A stretch of DNA of 64,000 nucleotides from Sporofaciens musculi (GTDB taxonomy: Bacteria > Bacillota > Clostridia > Lachnospirales > Lachnospiraceae), in contig NZ_WUQX01000001.1 of NCBI RefSeq assembly GCF_009830285.1, positions 1,240,501 to 1,304,500 of the forward strand, read 5' to 3'. Position 1 is the stretch's first letter; each line of letters begins with the position of its first letter. Made by a program: the position numbers and the translations under genes. This document shows positions 7,920 through 16,644 of this stretch, piece after piece. The notes under the pieces were generated by a model, which had not been told where the DNA came from, did not search any database, and was given only the letters and a program-made list of their open reading frames with translations.

Positions 7920-9431
7920 ATGGAAAAGAAGTATCTGATATGGGGAACAGGAAATATAGCGAAGCTGTTTTTAAGTACGCATATTAATGAATTCTTTTTT
8001 CGTAATGAAATTGTTGCATTTGCAGACAATGATATTAAGAAAAAAGGGAAACTGTTTTTTGACAAAAAGATTATCCTGCCGTATGAGATTGAGGAATATA
8101 CTTTTGATGTAATCTTAATTTGCTGCAGCGCCGAGAAAAGTATTATTCGACAGATTAGAGAGCAGTTAAAATTTCAGGGAATGGTTTTGACAATGAAGGA
8201 TATTTTAATTGCTATGTACAGTTTTTATCACGATGAATTAAGAATATACGATAAGAAGATTGTGGTTGTTGGGAATCCGAATAACAGGGAGACAAATCTA
8301 AGCCGAGTATATATTTTTAAAGAAGCAGAATATGTTGAGATTAACCAGGTAGAAAAGCTTAAGAGCATGGAGTATGATTACGTGCTCTGTACATGGCCTT
8401 CTGAATATTGGCATATAAGTTCAGACAAAAGGTATGAGATTGTTGAACGTAAGTTGATTGAAAAGATTGTGGAAGCAGGGGGAGTTGACAGGAAGCTTGT
8501 GCTGACTTTTTCTGTAACGGGAATATACTGGAGTGTGGATAAAAGATATTCTCTGGGAGAGGAAAATCCCAGGCAGGTATTCCTTTTAATTAAGCCAGGG
8601 GTGGGTACAGTAGGGCTTGGAGGGGTGATCTTACAGGTAATTCCCAATATAGTGTATGCGAAAAGGAATCGTATGATACCGGTTATAGATATGGAGTCCT
8701 TCAAGAATAGTTATGTGGCGCAGGATAGAATTGGTAAAGAGAGTGGATGGGAGAAATTTTTTAAGCAGCCTGGGCAATGGCATGTAAGGGATATACAGAG
8801 GAGTAAGAATATTGTAGAAAGTATGGTAAAAAGGCCCAATATCACCATAGACGAAGAAGACTTAAACAAATATCTGGAAGCCCAGCCAATCTTAAAAAAG
8901 GAAGTAGACGAATATTGTAATACTTATTTTATAGGCAGCCGTCGAATACTGGGCGTTTTAGTCAGAGGAAGCGACTATGTGATTATGAAACCGTATGCTC
9001 ATTGTATTCAGCCAGATATTGGCGACATGCTGAGAGTTGTCAGAGAAAAATTTGAGTCAGGAGGATATGACTTAATCTATTTATGCACAGAAGAAGAAGC
9101 AGTTGTAAATCTATTCAATGAGGAATTTGGGAAAAAAGTTTTTTATTATCCGTCAAAGAGGGTGGAATGTGCAGTGAAAGGCTATTTATCAGAAAGCTCG
9201 ATGTACAGAGAGCAGAATCTTTATCGAGTCGGAGCTGATTACTGGATAACGCTGAACGCTTTATCCAAGTGTAATGCATTGGTGGCGGGGGATTGCAGCG
9301 GCACTCAGGTAGCGATTTTGTTAAACCAAAGCCGGTATGAAGATATCTATGTATTTAAACTTGGGAGATATGGAATAGATGATATCGTAAGCGAAGGAAA
9401 AGGAGAGTTTAGTGAGGCGTCAAAAACATAA
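7920..9431 (+). CDS. Rossmann module fused to fucosyltransferase-like domain
   Basis: About 503 residues. The ATG at 7920 lies nine bases after AGGAG, so the upstream GTG at 7911 is less likely. Residues about 3-100 form a small Rossmann-like module (KYLIWGTGNIAKLFL, then ADND). The middle region is not recognised. The C-terminal 200 residues have ILGVLVRGSDYV, LIYLCTEEEAVVNLF and ALVAGDCSGTQVAILLN, in the order and spacing of the GDP-fucose binding core of O-/alpha-1,6-fucosyltransferases (the HxRRxD-like and C-terminal S/D motifs). Predicted cytoplasmic glycosyltransferase of the surface glycan. It is followed by an overlapping gene at 9412. Fold-level assignment only; donor and acceptor are unknown. 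Confidence 0.6.
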   Translation: MEKKYLIWGTGNIAKLFLSTHINEFFFRNEIVAFADNDIKKKGKLFFDKKIILPYEIEEYTFDVILICCSAEKSIIRQIREQLKFQGMVLTMKDILIAMYSFYHDELRIYDKKIVVVGNPNNRETNLSRVYIFKEAEYVEINQVEKLKSMEYDYVLCTWPSEYWHISSDKRYEIVERKLIEKIVEAGGVDRKLVLTFSVTGIYWSVDKRYSLGEENPRQVFLLIKPGVGTVGLGGVILQVIPNIVYAKRNRMIPVIDMESFKNSYVAQDRIGKESGWEKFFKQPGQWHVRDIQRSKNIVESMVKRPNITIDEEDLNKYLEAQPILKKEVDEYCNTYFIGSRRILGVLVRGSDYVIMKPYAHCIQPDIGDMLRVVREKFESGGYDLIYLCTEEEAVVNLFNEEFGKKVFYYPSKRVECAVKGYLSESSMYREQNLYRVGADYWITLNALSKCNALVAGDCSGTQVAILLNQSRYEDIYVFKLGRYGIDDIVSEGKGEFSEASKT

Positions 9432-9819
9432 AAAGGGAGATTTTGAAATATGGGGTTTTCGCGTTCTGAATCGCTGGATGACATTAAGAGACAGAGGCGA
9501 ATCATTAACCATGTACTTTGAAGATAATGATTTATACAATATTGCAATCTATGGCTTAGGCGCTTTAGGAATACATTTGTATGAGGAGCTTCGGGAAGGA
9601 AAAGTTTCAATAGAATATGGTATAGATCAGAATGCGTCCGGTATTAAGGTGGATGGATTGGATATTAAAACATTGGAGGATAGGCTTCCGAGGGTTGATG
9701 CGGTTGTTGTAACTCCCATTGCATTTTATGAAATAGAAAAGAAAATACAAAAGAAAATGGGAAAGGAAGTTGCAATTCTTTTTATAGAGGATGTGGTGGA
9801 TTATTGTTTTGGAAAATAA
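9412..9819 (+). CDS. Stand-alone Rossmann-module protein
   Basis: About 135 residues starting at a GTG (9412) that overlaps the end of the previous gene by 20 bases. After a basic N-terminal stretch the only recognisable part is NIAIYGLGALGIHLYEEL followed by a second strand-turn ending YGIDQN and later AVVVTPIAFYEIEKKI. That is the same small nucleotide-binding-like module seen fused to most glycosyltransferases of this operon. No catalytic residues of an epimerase or dehydrogenase are seen. It may bind a nucleotide sugar, or act as a partner of the neighbouring enzymes. The function is unknown. Confidence 0.65.
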   Translation: MRRQKHKKGDFEIWGFRVLNRWMTLRDRGESLTMYFEDNDLYNIAIYGLGALGIHLYEELREGKVSIEYGIDQNASGIKVDGLDIKTLEDRLPRVDAVVVTPIAFYEIEKKIQKKMGKEVAILFIEDVVDYCFGK

Positions 9820-10951
9820 AGCAGCTATTCTGACTTGGTGTTATAACGGAGAGATAAATTATGGGCAGATTTTACAGTGTTATGCGATGCAGAAGCTTGT
9901 CCGCCGGTTTGGATATGAGCCTAAGGTGATTCGTTATAGAAAACAGGAGGAAAAGAGATATCTAATTGGGAGTGGAAAAGCAGAACGGTTGGATGATTGG
10001 TATGAATTGTGGTACCGGTTAGCAAAAGTAGAACACAAAATTGACATACGTATTTTAAGGTTTATTTGTTTTATTAAGAACAATATATCTTTATCAAAAC
10101 AATGTTACACCAAAGAGCAGGTCGAAGAGGAATGTAAGGATTGTAAGGTGTTATTCTGCGGAAGCGACCAAATTTGGAATCCTCTGGTATTTGATGATGT
10201 ATTTTTTTTGAATTTTGGAAGCAAAACTCAAAAGCGGGTCGCATTTGCCCCCAGCGGGATTTGGAAAGAAAATATGCAGACAGAAGAATTTTATGAGAAG
10301 ATAAAGGAATATATTGAGCGTTTCCAAGTGGTATCTGTCCGTGAGGATGAAAGTGCAGATATTTTCAAAAAGTATATTAAACAGAAGATACAGGTTGTTG
10401 CAGACCCCACATTATTGCTCGCAAAAAAAGAATGGAACGATGTTTCTTCTATTCAGAATATAAAAGAACCATACATCTTCTGTTACTTTCTGGGAAGATT
10501 CAGACCATATAAAACATTATTGAAAAAAATTATGAAAAGCTGCCATGTTAATAAAATATTTTTTACGACCCCTGGGATATATTCAGAGGAGAATGAGTTA
10601 AATAGAGATGAATTTTTTTGTGCAAAGAATCATGCCGGCCCTGCAGAATTTCTGGCGTTGATTCGGGATGCACAGGCAGTATGTACAGATTCTTATCATG
10701 GATTAATATTTTCTGTTATTTATGAAAAGCAATTCTATATTTTTGAGCGAAATACACCATACAGGCATCCGGGAGCCAATATGGCCAGACAAGAAAGCGT
10801 ATTGCGAAGGGTTGGAATTTTTAGTCAGCGTAGAATCAGATGCATAAGAGATTTGGAGAAGATAGAGTTCATTGATTATAAGAAGGTTGATTTAGAAAAA
10901 CTATGGTTGGAAGCCAAAAAAATAATGGAGTGTGTACAAAATGATACATAA
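9791..10951 (+). CDS. Polysaccharide pyruvyl transferase family protein
   Basis: About 386 residues of the CsaB/WcaK-like pyruvyl transferase family, which moves pyruvate from phosphoenolpyruvate to a glycan sugar as a ketal. Landmarks: NYGQILQCYAMQKLVRRFGY near the N-terminus, the conserved CGSDQIWNP (about residue 120), RVAFAPSGIW, SVREDESADIFKKY, DPTLLL, and DSYHGLIFSVIYEKQFYIF near 305. The start is uncertain: the ATG at 9791 overlaps the preceding gene by 29 bases and has AGAGG immediately before it, while a TTG at 9809 is an alternative. Pairing with an F420-hydrogenase-beta-like gene next door is common in surface-glycan clusters. Confidence 0.85.
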   Translation: MWWIIVLENKAAILTWCYNGEINYGQILQCYAMQKLVRRFGYEPKVIRYRKQEEKRYLIGSGKAERLDDWYELWYRLAKVEHKIDIRILRFICFIKNNISLSKQCYTKEQVEEECKDCKVLFCGSDQIWNPLVFDDVFFLNFGSKTQKRVAFAPSGIWKENMQTEEFYEKIKEYIERFQVVSVREDESADIFKKYIKQKIQVVADPTLLLAKKEWNDVSSIQNIKEPYIFCYFLGRFRPYKTLLKKIMKSCHVNKIFFTTPGIYSEENELNRDEFFCAKNHAGPAEFLALIRDAQAVCTDSYHGLIFSVIYEKQFYIFERNTPYRHPGANMARQESVLRRVGIFSQRRIRCIRDLEKIEFIDYKKVDLEKLWLEAKKIMECVQNDT

Positions 10952-12842
10952 AATGCAAAAGGAAGATTGCTGCGGATGTCAGGCTTGCGTCAGTATATGT
11001 CCGCAGAATTGTATTTCACTAAAAACGGACGAGGAAGGTTTTTGGTATCCTATGGTGGATGAAGCAGAATGTATAAGCTGTGGGAAATGTGAAATAGTAT
11101 GCCCTTTTATGTCCTCAGAGGAATGCGGTAAAGAAAAAGAAATAGATGTCTATGGCGCTTGGTGTACAGAGGAGGAGGTAAGATTTTCAAGCTCTAGCGG
11201 AGGTTTGTTTACCGTATTGGCAGACGATATCATTGAGCAGGGGGGAGTTGTGTTTGGTGTTAAGGTTGGCGCTGACGGTGATATTATACATTCTTGTACG
11301 GACAGCAAAGAAGGCATTTCTCAGTTCCGTAAATCCAAATATGTCCAGAGTAATATGAAGAATACATATCAGGATGTGAAGGGATATCTGGATATTGGGA
11401 AGAAAGTATTATTTTCAGGTACCCCTTGCCAGATTTTGGCGCTGCATAGATTTTTGGGTAAGAATTATGAAGGACTGTATACAGTGGACGTCATCTGTGT
11501 AGGAGTTTCCAGCCCCGGAGTCTGGAAAAAGTATTTGAAGCAGTTGGAGAATGAAAACCAGGGAAAAATCACAAAGATCATATTCCGTCATAAGGAAACG
11601 GACGGCGTTGTTTTGAAGAACGGACAGAGAAATCTTACGCTTCATGTTGCATTTGATAATAGCAAAACCTTGTATCAATATTGTGATGAGAATATGTTCT
11701 TTAATGGCTTTTTAAACAAGCTTTATCTGCGTCCCTCCTGTGCAGCTTGCAAAGCAAAAGATTTCAGGTCGGGAAGTGATATTCAATTAGGTGATTTTTG
11801 GGAAATTGAAAAAATGTATCCGGAAGTGTTAGATGTATCGGAAGACGGAGAAAGAATTCCGTTTGGTATTTCCGAAGTTCTTATTTATACAAAAAAGGGA
11901 CAGGAATGGTTTCAGAGAATCAAGGATAGAATTAATTGTTTTAAGGCTGATCGGATGTTAGTTGAGTCTGAGCAGACAGATACAAACTGGTATTTATTGA
12001 AATCCGGCTCACAGCAGCATTGGAATAGAGATACGTTTTTTAAGGAGTACAAAGAAAACTCTGACAATGTATATGAATTGATAAAGAAAAACTTAAATAT
12101 TCGCAATCTGGAAAATTTGTCCGGGAAGAATATCGGCATGTGGGGGAGTTATAATTTAAGAAACAGTATTGGAATTATTTCGGATTATACGGATTGTGAA
12201 CTGAAGTTTCAATTCAGAAATTCGACAATATGCAGTTTAATGTCAGAGCCGAACACTCAGCTTCAGTATATGAAAGGTTCGTCCAATCCTTTTAGAAACC
12301 GGATGCTCAGAAACGATATTGAGAAAGAATTTCGTACCAATATTGAAAAGTATGCCAGTGAGGCGGATTTTTTCATTATGGATTTGTTGGAGGAAAGATA
12401 CGACAGCTTCATTGTTGGGCAGACCATTATCACGAAAAGCGAGGGCTATTTTGAGACTACTGGTATACAGGGGATGCCGGTTTTTATAACCTTCGATATG
12501 TGGAAAAAAACATTTTGTGAATTTATGGAATTCGTACAGAGATATTTTTCGATTTCCAATATGATGATTGCTGAAAACTATTTGTGCAGCCGATATGGAA
12601 GGATTAATGCTCCTAAATATGAATATAAGGAAAAGAATAAGATTAATCGGATAAATTCTATGTTGGAAGAAAGATATAATTATATCCGTACGCAATGGCC
12701 GGAAATAAAAATGCTTCCGCCGATTCCTGACAGTCTGCTCTATACAGAAGCTTCTCATAGGTATGGATGTGTGCCAGAGCATATGAATCGCAGCGCCTGC
12801 ATCTATCTGGCGCAGGAAATAGGAGAGGCGGTTGGGCAGTAA
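10941..12842 (+). CDS. F420-hydrogenase-beta-like Fe-S protein fused to DUF6270-like domain
   Basis: About 633 residues. The N-terminus holds two 4Fe-4S binding motifs, CCGCQACVSICP and CISCGKCEIVCP. Next comes the coenzyme F420 hydrogenase/dehydrogenase beta family core, with SSSGGLFTVLADDI, FSGTPCQILAL, VDVICVGVSSP, CKAKDFRSGSDIQLGDFW. From about residue 390 a second domain begins (GKNIGMWGSYNLRN, later DFFIMDLLEERYDSF and a late Asn/His pair) that resembles DUF6270, an SGNH-like family of capsule loci. Family members next to pyruvyl transferases are thought to do redox or reductive steps on glycans, but the reaction is not established. The start at 10941 follows GGAG and overlaps the previous stop. 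Confidence 0.8.
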   Translation: MIHKMQKEDCCGCQACVSICPQNCISLKTDEEGFWYPMVDEAECISCGKCEIVCPFMSSEECGKEKEIDVYGAWCTEEEVRFSSSSGGLFTVLADDIIEQGGVVFGVKVGADGDIIHSCTDSKEGISQFRKSKYVQSNMKNTYQDVKGYLDIGKKVLFSGTPCQILALHRFLGKNYEGLYTVDVICVGVSSPGVWKKYLKQLENENQGKITKIIFRHKETDGVVLKNGQRNLTLHVAFDNSKTLYQYCDENMFFNGFLNKLYLRPSCAACKAKDFRSGSDIQLGDFWEIEKMYPEVLDVSEDGERIPFGISEVLIYTKKGQEWFQRIKDRINCFKADRMLVESEQTDTNWYLLKSGSQQHWNRDTFFKEYKENSDNVYELIKKNLNIRNLENLSGKNIGMWGSYNLRNSIGIISDYTDCELKFQFRNSTICSLMSEPNTQLQYMKGSSNPFRNRMLRNDIEKEFRTNIEKYASEADFFIMDLLEERYDSFIVGQTIITKSEGYFETTGIQGMPVFITFDMWKKTFCEFMEFVQRYFSISNMMIAENYLCSRYGRINAPKYEYKEKNKINRINSMLEERYNYIRTQWPEIKMLPPIPDSLLYTEASHRYGCVPEHMNRSACIYLAQEIGEAVGQ

Positions 12843-12858
12843 GAATAGGGAGGAATGG

Positions 12859-14235
12859 ATGAGAATCATTATATTTGGATGCGGAAACATTTACAGAAAA
12901 TATAAAAACAAGCTTCAAAATGGGGTTGAAATCGGTGGGATTATAGATCATGATGAAAAGCTTCATGGAAAAAAGCTTGATGGAATTGATGTCTGTTACC
13001 CTAAGGAGATTGAAAAATTTGATTATGATTATATTGTATTGATGAGTGATTCCGCCCCTGAAATGGGAGAGCAGTTATTACAATTAGGATATAGTGAGAA
13101 AAAAATTATTCACTATTTAGATTTTTTTGGTATGTTTCCCTGTGAGATGAAAAAGTACGCAGGAGTAAAAAATGATAATCGAATCAGCGGAAAAAGATTA
13201 CTTATTGTCTCTGTAACATTATCATTTACCGGCGTGCCGATTGTTTCTTTATTAACTGCTAAAGCTGCCGTTCAATTAGGATATGAAGTAACCATAGCGG
13301 CAGATGGGGGCGATATCCGATATATTCAGGAGGCAGTAAATAATGGTATAGACGTGCTTATTTGTGATAATCTGAGAAATGCATCGTTGCAGAGGCTTTC
13401 ATGGACAGAGAGATACGATAAGATATTGGTTAATTCGCTTCCAATGATACGTCTGGCAGTAAAGCTTGCCAAGAGACGTGAGGTGAATGTTTGGATTCAT
13501 GAGAATCCAGACGAGTATGAGCGTATCAGATATTGGAAAAGGGAGATTGAGGCAGGCATTCAAAAAGAGACGCTTAGAATATATGCACCCAGTAAACGGG
13601 CGGCATACCATTTTGAACGGTGGTTTGGCTCTCAAAAAGAAGCGGTGATTTTGCCGCTGGGAATAGAAGACAGGGGAGATGCCGGTACTTTTATTAATAA
13701 AAAGATTTGTTATGGGCTGGTAGGAGAATTGGTGAAACGGAAAGGGCAGGACGTTTTCATGTCTGCGGTGGAACAGTTGCCTGAGAACATATTAAGGGAT
13801 TCTTTTTTCTTCTTAGCAGGGAAGAAAAATATCTTTGGATTCGGTAAAGAGATTGTTAAACGGGCTGCGATGATTAATAATTGTTTTCTTCTGGGTGAAC
13901 GTACACGGCAGGAGATGACAAAATTGTATCAGATGTTGGATGTTGTGGTTGTAGCGTCCCGCGAGGAAACGGTTTCTATGGCTGCCATAGAGTCTATGAT
14001 GATGGGAAAGGTTTGCATCATATCAAATCAAACGGGCATGGCAGAATATATTGAACAAGGCAGGAACGGATTTATCTTCCAGAGTGAAAATGATAAAGAA
14101 CTTAATTCTTTAATGACATGGTGTTATCAGCACCAGGAGCAGCTTAAAAAAATAGGACAAAATGCACGGAAAACCTATGAGCTAAATTTTACGATGGATA
14201 TATTTATGCGCAATATCCAGAAGATATTGCAATAA
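12859..14235 (+). CDS. Rossmann module fused to GT4 glycosyltransferase
   Basis: About 458 residues. Residues 1-105 are the recurrent module (MRIIIFGCGNIYRKYKN, IIDHDEKLHG, DYIVLMSD). A GT-B glycosyltransferase follows: LLIVSVTLSFTGVPIVSLL, an acceptor-side half, then the donor-binding half with YGLVGELVKRKGQDVF and the EX7E signature in ASREETVSMAAIESMMMG, ending TGMAEYIEQGRNGFIF. GT4 enzymes are retaining transferases using nucleotide-activated sugars. The ATG at 12859 lies five bases after GGGAGG; the TTG at 12832 has no site. The gene overlaps nothing and sits 16 bases after its neighbour. Confidence 0.85.
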   Translation: MRIIIFGCGNIYRKYKNKLQNGVEIGGIIDHDEKLHGKKLDGIDVCYPKEIEKFDYDYIVLMSDSAPEMGEQLLQLGYSEKKIIHYLDFFGMFPCEMKKYAGVKNDNRISGKRLLIVSVTLSFTGVPIVSLLTAKAAVQLGYEVTIAADGGDIRYIQEAVNNGIDVLICDNLRNASLQRLSWTERYDKILVNSLPMIRLAVKLAKRREVNVWIHENPDEYERIRYWKREIEAGIQKETLRIYAPSKRAAYHFERWFGSQKEAVILPLGIEDRGDAGTFINKKICYGLVGELVKRKGQDVFMSAVEQLPENILRDSFFFLAGKKNIFGFGKEIVKRAAMINNCFLLGERTRQEMTKLYQMLDVVVVASREETVSMAAIESMMMGKVCIISNQTGMAEYIEQGRNGFIFQSENDKELNSLMTWCYQHQEQLKKIGQNARKTYELNFTMDIFMRNIQKILQ

Positions 14236-14258
14236 TAGAAAGGGAAAGGATTACCTAA

Positions 14259-15389
14259 ATGAATCGTGCAGGCATTTTTGTGTTTTATGATGCCCAAGGA
14301 CTGGTTGATGAATATGTAGAATTCCTTTTAAGCAGTACGGACAGCGTTCTGCAGAAGTTGATTATTATTATAAATGGAAAAATTGGGAAATCGGGATATA
14401 ATAAATTAAAAAAATATTCGGACAGTATATTTAAAAGAAACAATTATGGATATGACGCCGGTGCGTATAAAGATGTTTTTATGCATTTTATGAATAAAGA
14501 AAACTGGAAAAACTGGGATGAAATCCTTCTTTTTAACGACACATTTTATGGTCCTATATTTCCATGGGAAGGTGTTTTTAGAGAGATGGAAAAAGAAGAA
14601 GTTGATTTTTGGGGATTAAGCAGACATCCTGGCGGGGGCCGCATATTAGCATCAGGCCAAGAAATGCCCCCGCATATTCAAGGATATTTCTTGGTTTGTA
14701 AAAAGTCAGTATTTTTGTCATCTCACTGGCAGAAGTTTTGGGAGGAATTAGAATATCCAAGAACATATCGGGAAGCTGTGGAAAATTTTGAAATCTATTT
14801 TTCAAGTTATTTTATTAAAAGAGGATACCGATGCAGTGCGCTCACGGATAAAATACCTATTAATATTGAATACGGTAAGAATCCTTTTATGTGTTATTTT
14901 CGGGAATTAGTCCAGAAGTTTAAGTTTCCGGTGTTAAAGCGGAAAGTAATATGTCTGCCATACCTGGATGAAGTAAAAAAAGTAATGGAATATATCAATG
15001 ATCATACAGGTTATAATACAAGTTTTATTTATTCTCATATAGAACGTTTATGTAATGAAAATATTATGAATCCAATCTCACCGTTTGAACCTGTTCAAAT
15101 ATCTCGGTTTTATCATACGCATCGCAGAGTATATATTTTTGGGTATGGTATATGTGGTAAAGGGCTTGCAAGATACTTTGAGTATATGGGATGGAAATAC
15201 GAGGGATTTATTGTTAGTAAAAATGAAAAACACGGAGAAAATGTACATACGTATGCGGATATAAAATTTGACAGGAAAGATGGAATAATTCTCGCGGTGA
15301 GTGAAAAAACGTTTTATGAAGTTTATTCAATGTTAAAAAAAGATATGGCGGATAATCAATTATTCTATCCACAATATAAGGAGCAGTGA
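14259..15389 (+). CDS. RgpF-type glycan synthesis protein with C-terminal Rossmann module
   Basis: About 376 residues. The N-terminal 270 residues match the rhamnan synthesis protein F family: FVFYDAQGLVDEYVEFLL, RNNYGYDAGAYKDVF (the hallmark), LLFNDTFYGPIF, HIQGYFLVCKKSVF. RgpF was first described in rhamnose-glucose polysaccharide synthesis of streptococci, and family members are cytoplasmic glycosyltransferase-like proteins. From about residue 287 the recurrent module appears (RRVYIFGYGICGKGLARYF, FIVSKNEKHG, IILAVSEKTFYEV). Its stop overlaps the next start (TGATG). The second RgpF-type gene follows directly, so the two probably act in successive steps. Confidence 0.8.
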   Translation: MNRAGIFVFYDAQGLVDEYVEFLLSSTDSVLQKLIIIINGKIGKSGYNKLKKYSDSIFKRNNYGYDAGAYKDVFMHFMNKENWKNWDEILLFNDTFYGPIFPWEGVFREMEKEEVDFWGLSRHPGGGRILASGQEMPPHIQGYFLVCKKSVFLSSHWQKFWEELEYPRTYREAVENFEIYFSSYFIKRGYRCSALTDKIPINIEYGKNPFMCYFRELVQKFKFPVLKRKVICLPYLDEVKKVMEYINDHTGYNTSFIYSHIERLCNENIMNPISPFEPVQISRFYHTHRRVYIFGYGICGKGLARYFEYMGWKYEGFIVSKNEKHGENVHTYADIKFDRKDGIILAVSEKTFYEVYSMLKKDMADNQLFYPQYKEQ

Positions 15390-16642
15390 TGAAAAATGTA
15401 TATGATATAAGACATGAAAAAAATTTATTATACATATTATCTCCGAATGGCGACAGCGATGAGAAGGAAACTGTTTCAGAAAATATATATGCGAAAACGG
15501 CGGTAATTTTTTACTTATATTATCTTCACACTCTTTCAGTCTATCTTCCCTATGTGGATGGAGTATCTAAGGATATAGATATCTATATTATTTCTTCCCG
15601 TAAGGAGGTGTTAGAGGCAGTCCGAACCCATTTGAATCAGTCTGGCAGGAAACGAGTTCAATATATTCTGAAGGAAAACAGGGGGAGGGATGTAAGCGCG
15701 CTTCTGGTTGAGGGCGCCGAGATTATAAAGCCGTACAAATATATCTGTTTTCTTCATGATAAGCAAGCGCGTAACGCAAAAGTAAAGCAGGACACGGATT
15801 TGTGGATTGAAAACCTTTGGGGGAATCTTATGGGAGGCTCCGATTATGTTGCCAATGTTCTCCGAATGTTTGAAGAAAACCGCCGCTTAGGAATCTTGGC
15901 GCCGCCAGAGCCTGTGGGGGACAATTTTTGTACTTGGTATGGGTATGGATGGCATAAATCATATAGCGTCACCAGAGAGCTTGCCGACATGCTTCAACTG
16001 AATACTGATCTGTCGCCGGACAAACCGCCGATCACGATTGGGACAGCATTATGGTTCAGAAGGCAGTCATTACAGAAATTATTTGATTTTGGATGGCGGT
16101 ATGGAGATTTTGATGACGGGAAGCTTAGATATCAGGACTATCTAAGTTACGGAATTGAGCGTATCTTTGCCTATGTGGCACAGGATGCAGGATTTGACAC
16201 GGGAACTGTTATGACGGTCGATTATGCCAGAAAACAGACTAATTATCTTCAATATTCCACTAGTATTCTTTTTTCGGAAGCAAAGCGTTTCTTTCCGGTT
16301 CCTTGTATCAGTGATTTGAAGGCTTATAAGATAAATAAAGAAAAACTGCTTCGCTTTGCAGGAAAAAACAGGAATTTATACTTATATGGAGCAGGCGAAA
16401 TGGGAAGATTCTGTTTTTTCTTGCTGCGGGAGGCAAACCTGTTTCCACAGGGCTTCTTGGTCAGCGGTAGGGACGGTGGCAGCATGGTCTGCGGGCTTGC
16501 GGTAACCTCTATTCAGGATAAAAAAGAATGTCTTGATTGTGCAGTAATCGTTACTGCTTTCGAGGAAAGAATTAGAAATGAAATGGTAAAAAACTTAAAA
16601 GACAGAGGATTTTATAATTATTTGGTTTTTTGGGGGGATTAA
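15389..16642 (+). CDS. Second RgpF-type protein with C-terminal Rossmann module
   Basis: About 417 residues. RgpF-family features are YYLHTLSVYLPYV, KENRGRDVSALLVEGAE, YICFLHDKQARN, LGILAPPEP, and GTALWFRRQSLQKLFDFGW. The C-terminal 90 residues are the same small module as in neighbours (RNLYLYGAGEMGRFCFFLL, VSGRDGG, AVIVTAFEERIRNEM). I chose ATG 15389, five bases after GGAG, over the GTG three bases earlier. It overlaps the previous gene by one base. This protein is more like the canonical RgpF than its upstream neighbour, because the ENRGRDVSA block is intact. Confidence 0.8.
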   Translation: MKNVYDIRHEKNLLYILSPNGDSDEKETVSENIYAKTAVIFYLYYLHTLSVYLPYVDGVSKDIDIYIISSRKEVLEAVRTHLNQSGRKRVQYILKENRGRDVSALLVEGAEIIKPYKYICFLHDKQARNAKVKQDTDLWIENLWGNLMGGSDYVANVLRMFEENRRLGILAPPEPVGDNFCTWYGYGWHKSYSVTRELADMLQLNTDLSPDKPPITIGTALWFRRQSLQKLFDFGWRYGDFDDGKLRYQDYLSYGIERIFAYVAQDAGFDTGTVMTVDYARKQTNYLQYSTSILFSEAKRFFPVPCISDLKAYKINKEKLLRFAGKNRNLYLYGAGEMGRFCFFLLREANLFPQGFLVSGRDGGSMVCGLAVTSIQDKKECLDCAVIVTAFEERIRNEMVKNLKDRGFYNYLVFWGD

Positions 16643-16644
16643 AG

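Noticed and set aside
12243-12890. Minus-strand reading frame of about 215 codons inside the Fe-S/DUF6270 gene
   Set aside because: It is antisense to a gene with strong motifs and has no ribosome site; composition is that of a shadow frame.
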